DNA of 28,595 bases from CAZVEV01 sp964625865 (GTDB taxonomy: Bacteria; Planctomycetota; Phycisphaerae; SM23-33): positions 1 to 28,595 of the forward strand of contig CAZVEV010000049.1 in assembly GCA_964625865.1 (NCBI GenBank). The letters run 5' to 3'. A program made the translations under genes and the position numbers. The notes under the pieces were generated by a model, which was given only the letters and a program-made list of their open reading frames with translations, was not told the origin of the DNA and made no database searches. Every line of letters starts with the position of its first letter. Within the stretch, counting starts at the first letter, position 1. Shown here piece by piece: positions 15,731-21,594 of this stretch.

Positions 15731-16243
15731 TTAGTCGGGCAGGTCGACGGTGGATTCCACCTGGTCGTAGAGTTTCAGACCGTGGGCCTGGTAGAACCCC
15801 AGCGCGCGGGGATCGTCGAGCGTGCAGGTGTGCAGCCAGACGCGATCGGCACCGAGGTCGCGGGCGCGGGCGACCGCTTCGGTCAGCAGGACACTGCCCA
15901 GGCCCCGCCCGGTGAACGCATCCAGCAGGCCCAGGTAGACGATCTCGACGTTGGCGTCGTCTTGGGTCTGCAACTCGATATACCCCGCCCGCCGACCCGA
16001 GCAGTTCAGGACCCACGTCTTGACGTCGCCGGCATCCAGATACGCCTGCCACTGCGCGTCGGTCCAGGCGGCGCGGTCAAACCAATGCCACCTCCGCCCG
16101 ATCTCTCCGTAGAAGGTCCGGTTGACATCGGCCGTCGGCGGATCGACGGGGGTAAACGTGACGTCGTCAGCCCCGGGCCCCCACGGCTGGCACGCCGCCG
16201 GGTCGGTCAACTCCAGGTAGTACGTTACGACCTTCGTTCGCAT
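15731..16243 (-). CDS. GNAT-family N-acetyltransferase
   Basis: Cytoplasmic acyl-CoA-dependent transferase of 170 residues, a normal length for a single GNAT domain. The acetyl-CoA loop region is IVYLGLLDAFTGRGLGSVLL, followed by the helix LTEAVARARDLGADRVWLHT and the typical end DDPRALGFYQAHGLKLYDQ. The substrate cannot be inferred. The start codon overlaps the stop of the upstream M23 peptidase gene (TGATG), so translation is probably coupled and the two form an operon. That pairing is functionally odd, because one product is cytoplasmic and the other exported. Confidence 0.88.
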   Translation of the reverse strand: MRTKVVTYYLELTDPAACQPWGPGADDVTFTPVDPPTADVNRTFYGEIGRRWHWFDRAAWTDAQWQAYLDAGDVKTWVLNCSGRRAGYIELQTQDDANVEIVYLGLLDAFTGRGLGSVLLTEAVARARDLGADRVWLHTCTLDDPRALGFYQAHGLKLYDQVESTVDLPD

Positions 16244-18186
16244 CAGGCGCCTTCTTTCGGACGTTCGCGCCGGGTCCGGATGAACTGCTGCGGTTCGACC
16301 CACCCGTGCTTGTCGGCCTTGAACTCCGCCGGGCCCATGTAGCCGGTAATCCACGCGGGGTGTGCGGGCTGGGGCATGCGAAGGGGCTGATCGAGACCGT
16401 CGACCTTCAGCGTGGCGATCTTCTCGTCGGAGGCCGTCACGGTCGCCTTGGCCAGGCCCTCGTGCGTTCGCACGGTGATAACCTCACCTACCCGCAGGCC
16501 TCCGCTGAACGGGCCGGTGTGAATCCCGAAGTGCAGGTGGGCCCGGTATCCCCCGCCGGACCAGGTGAAGCTCCGCCCGATCGCCCCGAGCTTCTGGCCC
16601 TGCGTGACGACCTGCCCCGGACGAACGCACACCAGCGGACCGAGGTGGGCGTACAGCGAGCAGAACCGCACGCCGTCGGCCCCCGCGTGCTCGACGATCA
16701 CGATGCCGCCCCACGTCACCACGCCGATGCCCACGTACCGTACCACCCCGTCGCCGATGGCCACCACCGTCGCGTGCGACTTGCCCCACGACACGTCGTC
16801 GCCCACGTGCACCGTGCCCGCGAACGGGCCCTCCCCAGCCGGGATCTCGTTGCCGAAGCTCTTGCGACTCGGGTCAGTGTACCGGCGGACCGGGCCGATC
16901 AGCGAGGCGGCCGGCGGGAGCTTGACGTCGCCCCCACCGATCGGCGTGTTCGGAACAGGCGGGTAGCCGAACGCGAGGTTCATCAGCCGCATCAGGGCCG
17001 CATCGCGCGGGCTGCCCCTTCGCGACTGGTCGGCCGGACGCTTGGTTATCCCGTAGCGGTAGATCGGCTCGAACAGCTCGGCGCGGGCGAGCAGGGCGAC
17101 AACGCGCTTGCGGGTTGCGGCGTCGGGCGTGGCCGTCAGGGCCTTGAACGCCGCCTCGTATGCGTCGGCGGGCTTGGTCGGCCAGGGCGAACCGCTCGCC
17201 TCTCCGCCCGGCTTGAACCGCTTGGCGCGCCGGTCGATCGCGTCAATCGCCGCGGCCAGGGACGCCCGACACTGCACGTCGCGTTCGATCTTCAGCCGCG
17301 CCGCCAGCGCCTCACGTTCGCCCGCCGTACCGTGCCATCGCATGTACTCGGCCACCATGTCGCGAAGGTCCACGTGACGCGTGTAGAGCAGTCGCATGAT
17401 CCTGGCGCGGATCTTGGGCGAATCGTCCTGCTGATGGATCAGCGAGGCGATGGCGCTGACCCTCTGGTCCGTCGTGCCGCGGTCCAGCATGCGAAACGTC
17501 TGCGGACCCAGACGCGGGTCGTGGTACCGCCGGAGCCACCTGTGGATGTACGGCCACAGGTCCGTTCGAGCCATGAGGACCCCCATGCGGTCGGCGTCCG
17601 GGGCGTCGGCCTCCGCGGCGGCGATGGCGGCGCCTGCAACCTTCGGGTCCCGATCGTGGACCTGCGACTTGAGCACACCGGCCAGGTCCTTGGCCGGCAG
17701 GTGGCGCCGGGCGACAAACGTCGCCATCCGACGGACCTGCGAGTCGCGGTCTTTGGTGGCCGCCAGCACGGCGTGGCGGGCCTCGGGCGACCAGCAGAAC
17801 TGCAGCGCCGCCAGCGCCATCATGCGACGGACCTTGTCGGGCCCCTTGACGCGAAAGACCAGTTGCCTCACGGCGGCCGGGCCGAGTTTCTCCAGGCGCT
17901 CCTGCGCCCGGGCCCGCGAGTCGCTGCGTCCCAGGGCGAAGGTCAGGCTGTCGACTTCCCGATCGAACGCCCGGTCGCTCAGCACGCGGGCGATGGTGCT
18001 TGGCTTGATGCTCGCGGTGGTCCCGTCGGCGTACTTGACCAGCGTGATGTCCCCCTCGCGCTGGAGAACGCGGACGGCCCGCCCGTCTTTGAGGACGGCC
18101 CACTCGCCCGATGCGACGGCGCACGCCAGCGCGATACACGCGATGAGACTCGCCCCCCGCATCGTTCGCCGTCGCGATAGCGCCAT
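16243..18186 (-). CDS. Exported HEAT-repeat protein with C-terminal M23 (LytM) peptidase domain
   Basis: The 647-residue protein has a signal peptide (GASLIACIALACAVASG) and a small SH3-like beta segment (about 27-65: LKDGRAVRVLQREGDITLVKY). An alpha-helical region with HEAT-like repeats runs from about 85 to 330 (RRMMALAALQF..SPEARHAVL; DRDSQVRRMATFVARRHL). The M23 zinc metallopeptidase domain spans about 455-560. The zinc ligands are intact: H460 and D464 in HVGDD, and H552 in HLHFGI, with YAHLG between. M23 enzymes cut peptide crosslinks in peptidoglycan or related glycine-rich peptides. The ATG at 18186 has GAGGAG upstream. Combining HEAT repeats with LytM suggests a scaffolded cell-wall hydrolase; the physiological partner is unknown. 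Confidence 0.87.
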   Translation of the reverse strand: MALSRRRTMRGASLIACIALACAVASGEWAVLKDGRAVRVLQREGDITLVKYADGTTASIKPSTIARVLSDRAFDREVDSLTFALGRSDSRARAQERLEKLGPAAVRQLVFRVKGPDKVRRMMALAALQFCWSPEARHAVLAATKDRDSQVRRMATFVARRHLPAKDLAGVLKSQVHDRDPKVAGAAIAAAEADAPDADRMGVLMARTDLWPYIHRWLRRYHDPRLGPQTFRMLDRGTTDQRVSAIASLIHQQDDSPKIRARIMRLLYTRHVDLRDMVAEYMRWHGTAGEREALAARLKIERDVQCRASLAAAIDAIDRRAKRFKPGGEASGSPWPTKPADAYEAAFKALTATPDAATRKRVVALLARAELFEPIYRYGITKRPADQSRRGSPRDAALMRLMNLAFGYPPVPNTPIGGGDVKLPPAASLIGPVRRYTDPSRKSFGNEIPAGEGPFAGTVHVGDDVSWGKSHATVVAIGDGVVRYVGIGVVTWGGIVIVEHAGADGVRFCSLYAHLGPLVCVRPGQVVTQGQKLGAIGRSFTWSGGGYRAHLHFGIHTGPFSGGLRVGEVITVRTHEGLAKATVTASDEKIATLKVDGLDQPLRMPQPAHPAWITGYMGPAEFKADKHGWVEPQQFIRTRRERPKEGA

Positions 18187-18344
18187 GGTCGTCTCCTCGT
18201 CCCGTCGTGCCGCATGCCCTGCCCATAGGATGCCAGAATCGCCTGTTTGAAGCAATCGGTGACGAAGACGTCGCGTGAAGCGGACCTCCCGCCTTGCGAC
18301 CTATGACGTGCCCCCGTCGCCAGCGAATATGATCGAACCGTAGA

Positions 18345-19688
18345 CTACGGCGACGTGGTCAGTTCGGCGTACGTTCCCGGCGAGAGCACCAACTGGCCGC
18401 CCCCCGATTCGCTGCCGCCCCCCCCGGTGCGGTCAACCGTGATCGTCGTGTCGTCGTGCAGGTGGATTCCGCCGTCCCCGTATGCACAGATGCTGTTGTA
18501 GACCGTCACCTCGAGCTTGTTGTCGCACTGGAGCTTCTCGGACGCCATCAGGCCGACCGGGCCTTCCGCGCAGTTCTTGAAGTAGGTGGTGAACCCGGGG
18601 GCGTAGACATGCGTGCCGGGCAGGTCCCGCACGGCAGCATACTTCGCCTTGTCGGGCAGCGACGATGGCGCCTTGAACTCCACGTCGTTGTTGAACTGGA
18701 ACCTGTGGGACGCCTGCGAGGCCCCGTCTCCCGGGTCTTCGGTGACGATAACTCCCTGGATCGTTACGCTGTTGTTGAACACGACCACGTTCGGTGCCTC
18801 GACGTACATCACGCCCTTGATCGTCACGCTGTCGAACTCGGGGTTCGTGCCCGCCAGGATTCGGATGTTCGTGAACGTGCCGCTCGAAACGTCCGTGCCG
18901 GAATCGACGATGGTCGTCGCCACCGCCACGTAGGGCGCGGGGTTCAGACTGGGAAACGTCAATTCGCCCACGCCCGTGCTGATACCCCCGTCAACCGACA
19001 GGTTTCCCGTCGACTGGACGTAGGCGTCGGGTTCGCTGAGGGCAATCGCGCCGTCGATCCATCCGTCGTTGTAGCTCTTGACGGCCGCCCCGGTAGCCGC
19101 CGAGGCCATCGACGCGTCGTCGGGCTCCCCCACCGACTGCAGGTATATCTTGTTGTCGACGCGGATAGGGCCCTTGGAGACGATCGCGCTGGCTACGGCG
19201 GACGCCGAAACGGTAAAGTCGATCTTCACCGTTCGTCGGATGCTGGCCCCGCCGGCCCCGTAACCGGTCACGGCCAGACGCACCAGCCCGGCTTCGGGCA
19301 TCCAGATCCGTGCCGAGAATGACCGCGACGGGCCGAAACTGATGTGCGGCACGTCGATTACGTCACCGTCGTAGGCTACCGACTGGCCCGCCATGTTCCC
19401 CGTGCCTTCCAGAATGTCGATGGCCTCGTCAGCTATGGCGTCGAGGGCGGCCTGGTCGCTGCCCGAGGCCGGACAGCCCTCAAGCCAGTCCAGGTGGAAT
19501 GACAGGCCGCTCTCGGCGGCCAGCCGGGCGCCCAGCACCTTGGCTTCGTTGTCTGCCTGACGAGCCCCCAGCGTGCTCTGTAGCGCCATCACCGCCCCGA
19601 GGGAACTCATGACCACAAGCAACACCAGTGAAAGGAGATACACCATCCCCCTTCGCCTGCTCGACCGGCTGGAATGCGTGTTGGCCAT
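18345..19688 (-). CDS. PilX-like minor pilin / pseudopilin
   Basis: Protein of 447 residues with a basic N-terminus (SSRSSRRRG) followed by a long hydrophobic helix (MVYLLSLVLLVVMSSLGAV, residues 15-33). The arrangement resembles a type IV prepilin peptidase site after G14. The +5 Glu of major pilins is absent, as is common in PilX-type proteins. The rest is beta-rich with repeated V/N patterns (VTIKGVMYVEAPNVVVFNNS), probably a stacked beta fold. The start at 19688 has a purine-rich AGGACG upstream; an ATG nine codons earlier is possible. No other pilus gene lies in the window. A short inverted repeat (19706-19726) is in its leader. Confidence 0.75.
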   Translation of the reverse strand: MANTHSSRSSRRRGMVYLLSLVLLVVMSSLGAVMALQSTLGARQADNEAKVLGARLAAESGLSFHLDWLEGCPASGSDQAALDAIADEAIDILEGTGNMAGQSVAYDGDVIDVPHISFGPSRSFSARIWMPEAGLVRLAVTGYGAGGASIRRTVKIDFTVSASAVASAIVSKGPIRVDNKIYLQSVGEPDDASMASAATGAAVKSYNDGWIDGAIALSEPDAYVQSTGNLSVDGGISTGVGELTFPSLNPAPYVAVATTIVDSGTDVSSGTFTNIRILAGTNPEFDSVTIKGVMYVEAPNVVVFNNSVTIQGVIVTEDPGDGASQASHRFQFNNDVEFKAPSSLPDKAKYAAVRDLPGTHVYAPGFTTYFKNCAEGPVGLMASEKLQCDNKLEVTVYNSICAYGDGGIHLHDDTTITVDRTGGGGSESGGGQLVLSPGTYAELTTSP

Positions 19689-19705
19689 CGTCCTGTACTC
19701 CGTCG

Positions 19706-19726
19706 CATCCGGCAATGCACCGGATG
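19706..19726. promoter_or_regulatory. Short inverted repeat in the pilin-like gene leader
   Basis: CATCCGG and CCGGATG flank a seven-base spacer, centred about 28 bases upstream of the minus-strand start at 19688. The size and symmetry fit a dimeric repressor site or a small mRNA hairpin. No regulator gene is nearby to support either. Confidence 0.35.
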
Positions 19727-19804
19727 GTCTATCCTCCGCCTGAAACGTACGATACCCCTGCCGTTGCGGCCACAGACCGTCGGAATCGCGGCCTGGTCCA
19801 GGAG

Positions 19805-19853
19805 CCCAGCCAGACCCCCTGGCAGGCGTCAGGAGGCGGCCTAAGCGACGATC
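19805..19853. repeat. 49-bp repeat of unknown function, copy 2
   Basis: Second copy of 12256-12304, in the same orientation with 42 of 49 bases identical. It begins 117 bases from the minus-strand pilin-like start. Because the flanks differ completely, the 49 bp is the whole unit visible here. Confidence 0.75.
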
Positions 19854-19908
19854 GGGCGTCCAGGACGACAGAAACAGAACGGACAGTGCACGCCCTGTTG
19901 TCGTTCCT

Positions 19909-20044
19909 CCACGTTAAGCGGCGGGGCTTGCCCCGCGTGCGGCGTCGGTTCCGACGCCGAGATGCATTGAATGCGTTGGGCGACACGAAAACACTGCGCA
20001 TTGCGCGGAAAGACACGACGAGCAAGCTCGCCCGCTAAACGTGG
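19909..20044. repeat. 136-bp element with 23-bp terminal inverted repeats
   Basis: Left end 19909-19931 and right end 20022-20044 pair at 19 of 23 positions. Between them lies a perfect 8-bp stem with a two-base loop (19941-19958). The element has no coding capacity. This layout resembles a miniature inverted-repeat element or a large REP-type sequence. Only one copy is visible in the window, and I do not see a clear target-site duplication. Confidence 0.55.
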
Positions 20045-20116
20045 CCGTCGCGAGACCCGCTTCTTGACCAGTGAGCAAGGCGTACAACGTGTCCGGCGCC
20101 GGGCGAGATTGACCCC

Positions 20117-20146
20117 TTGCCTCCGCACATCGTGCAGCGGTAGGAT
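20117..20146 (+). promoter_or_regulatory. Promoter candidate of the small lipoprotein gene
   Basis: TTGCCT (20117-20122), an 18-base spacer and TAGGAT (20141-20146). The -10 matches the TAGGNT form seen at 12497 and 20746. The predicted leader is about 85 bases and contains the palindrome at 20182-20199. Confidence 0.4.
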
Positions 20147-20181
20147 AACCCGTCATCGATCCACGGGTTGCATGTAACATG

Positions 20182-20199
20182 GCCGCTGGCGCCAGCGGC
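20182..20199. repeat. Perfect 18-bp palindrome in the lipoprotein leader
   Basis: Nine bases followed directly by their exact reverse complement, centred on GGCGCC. It lies between the promoter candidate and the ribosome-binding sequence (AAAGG, 20226-20230). It could bind a dimeric regulator; as RNA it would fold only with a few unpaired central bases. Confidence 0.5.
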
Positions 20200-20238
20200 A
20201 AGCCCGGATCAGATCAGGTCTACGGAAAGGACATGGGA

Positions 20239-20661
20239 ATGAAGAGACGTTCAGTATGTACGGTGCTGATGGTCGCCGCGGTCACTCTGATGGCGGGATG
20301 TGGGTTGTTCCAGGGCGGAGGCGGTTATCAGACCGGCGACGGGTGGACCTCGAAGATCGCCGGCGACTACAAGGGCATCATCTACAGCGGCCAGGTGGAG
20401 TATCCGGGGACGACGACGTTTGCCATCGATGACAAGGGCATACTGACCGGCACGTACGAACTGGATGACAAGGGCACGACGGTCACCGGCACGCTGTCGG
20501 GCTTCCGCGAGGTCGGCGAGCGAAAACTCGCGTGCACGTGGGTGGACCTCAACGGCACGGGCGACTTCACGCTGACCTTCACCGAGGACCTGTCGGCCTT
20601 TGAAGGCCAGTGGAACGACGCCGGCTCGGAGAACACCAGCGGGTGGAACGGCAAAAAATGA
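20239..20661 (+). CDS. Small secreted lipoprotein of unknown function
   Basis: Protein of 140 residues with a lipoprotein signal: basic KRRS, the hydrophobic stretch VLMVAAVTLMAGC, and Cys21 for lipidation. After a Gly-rich linker (GLFQGGGGYQTGDG) the mature part alternates strands and turns (GDYKGIIYSGQVEY, TFAIDDKGILTGTYEL, TVTGTLSGF, DFTLTFTEDLSAFEGQW). This suggests a small beta-barrel or beta-sandwich resembling lipid- or ligand-binding folds. I do not recognise the family. The ATG at 20239 has AAAGG eight bases upstream; an ATG at 20233 is too close to it. Confidence 0.8.
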   Translation: MKRRSVCTVLMVAAVTLMAGCGLFQGGGGYQTGDGWTSKIAGDYKGIIYSGQVEYPGTTTFAIDDKGILTGTYELDDKGTTVTGTLSGFREVGERKLACTWVDLNGTGDFTLTFTEDLSAFEGQWNDAGSENTSGWNGKK

Positions 20662-20722
20662 CGTGATGACCGGGCGGGGCATCTAACGGCCGGGTGCAGT
20701 GGCCCTGTCAGCGCTAATGGTG

Positions 20723-20751
20723 TTGACGATATGCGTGCTGAGTGATAGGTT
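20723..20751 (+). promoter_or_regulatory. Promoter candidate of the nucleotidyltransferase/HEPN pair
   Basis: TTGACG (20723-20728), a 17-base spacer and TAGGTT (20746-20751). The predicted transcript starts about 36 bases before the ATG at 20794. The layout closely matches the amylase-family promoter at 12474-12502. Confidence 0.6.
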
Positions 20752-20793
20752 GCTGTTCATACCCGGGGCACAGTCGCCCTTGGCGGATACGTC

Positions 20794-21171
20794 ATGAGGA
20801 CACTTGCAACAGGCCTGCACTCGCGATCCGGAACGCCGCGCCGCTCACGCGCCCGCGTATCTCTGCAGGAGATACTCGATGTGGTCGAGCAGATCGCTCG
20901 GGCGATCTCGCCGCGCAGGGTCATCCTGTTCGGCTCGCATGCCGCACAACGGGCCTCGCGTGACAGCGACGTGGACCTTCTGGTGGTAACCGCTCGCCCG
21001 CCCGGGGCCAACGCGTCCCTGGACCTCCGACGCGAGGTGCGGTACGCCTTTCCTCTGGACCTGATTGTCTGCGACGAGGCGCGGCTTGCCCGGAGAATCG
21101 ACGCGGGCGACTTCTTCCTCCAGGACGCCGTCGCGGAGGGCAAGGTGCTCTATGAAGCCACTGACCGCTGA
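20794..21171 (+). CDS. Minimal nucleotidyltransferase (MNT antitoxin-like)
   Basis: Protein of 125 residues with the nucleotidyltransferase signature: VILFGSHA (G47, S48) followed by SDSDVDLLVV (metal-binding D59 and D61) and a later LDLIV strand likely giving the third Asp. MNT proteins paired with HEPN proteins act, in characterised cases, as antitoxins that AMPylate the HEPN toxin. The first 22 or so residues are basic and unconserved; no better internal start is visible, so the true start is uncertain. The gene overlaps the next by 20 bp in a different frame, the usual coupling of such pairs, and has its own promoter candidate. Confidence 0.85.
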   Translation: MRTLATGLHSRSGTPRRSRARVSLQEILDVVEQIARAISPRRVILFGSHAAQRASRDSDVDLLVVTARPPGANASLDLRREVRYAFPLDLIVCDEARLARRIDAGDFFLQDAVAEGKVLYEATDR

Positions 21172-21538
21172 GTGGGTCGCCAAGGCCGAGGAGGACTACT
21201 CGGTGGCCTCAGGGCTGTTGCGACGACGCAAGATTCCTGCGGATTCCATCTGCTTTCACTGCCAGCAGGCCGGAGAGAAGCTGCTGAAGGCCGTCCTCCA
21301 GGATAGCGGCATCCGGTTCGGCAAGACACACGACCTGGAGGAGATCCTGTCGCTGTGCACAGAGACGGCGCCCGAGTTGGCGCTGCTGCTGGACGATGTG
21401 ACGCTGCTGGGAGACTACGCCGTGCGGTATCGATACCCGGGAATGCGTGCGACCAGGACACAGGCCCGCAGCGCAATGAAGGCCGCCCGACGCATCCGCA
21501 CCGCCGTGCTCGGCCTGCTCAAACCACGGCGACGCTGA
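21152..21538 (+). CDS. HEPN-domain protein (partner of the nucleotidyltransferase)
   Basis: All-helical protein of 128 residues in the PF05168-like group. Recognisable segments are WVAKAEEDYSVASGLLRR near the start, CFHCQQAGEKLLKAVL (34-49), KTHDLEEIL (58-66) and VRYRYPG (91-97). HEPN proteins in such pairs are toxins, often RNases with an Rx4-6H motif near the C-terminal helix. That motif is not found in the expected place, so the RNase function is doubtful and a nucleotide-binding or substrate-presenting role remains possible. The start at 21152 lies within the end of the nucleotidyltransferase gene, with GGAGGGCAAGG upstream. Confidence 0.85.
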   Translation: MKPLTAEWVAKAEEDYSVASGLLRRRKIPADSICFHCQQAGEKLLKAVLQDSGIRFGKTHDLEEILSLCTETAPELALLLDDVTLLGDYAVRYRYPGMRATRTQARSAMKAARRIRTAVLGLLKPRRR

Positions 21539-21594
21539 CCGACGATGGGATAACCTGAAGCAGCGCCGGGTCGAACGTGGGAGTGAACCTGAAC

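Larger units (their letters stand above)
19689..20238. other. Divergent intergenic region between pilin-like and lipoprotein genes
   Basis: This 550-bp region carries several structured elements: a short inverted repeat (19706-19726), the second 49-bp repeat (19805-19853), a terminal-inverted-repeat element (19909-20044), a promoter candidate (20117-20146) and an 18-bp palindrome (20182-20199). I find no convincing gene. The open frames through it have no recognisable protein features. Confidence 0.6.

Noticed and set aside
16306..18180. 624-codon plus-strand frame opposite the M23 peptidase gene
   Set aside because: The minus-strand protein has a signal peptide and intact zinc motifs, so this frame is its shadow.
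21152..21538. R55 to H60 as the catalytic Rx4-6H motif of the HEPN protein
   Set aside because: The spacing fits, but the His belongs to the conserved KTHDLEEIL block, not to the C-terminal helix where the RNase motif normally lies.
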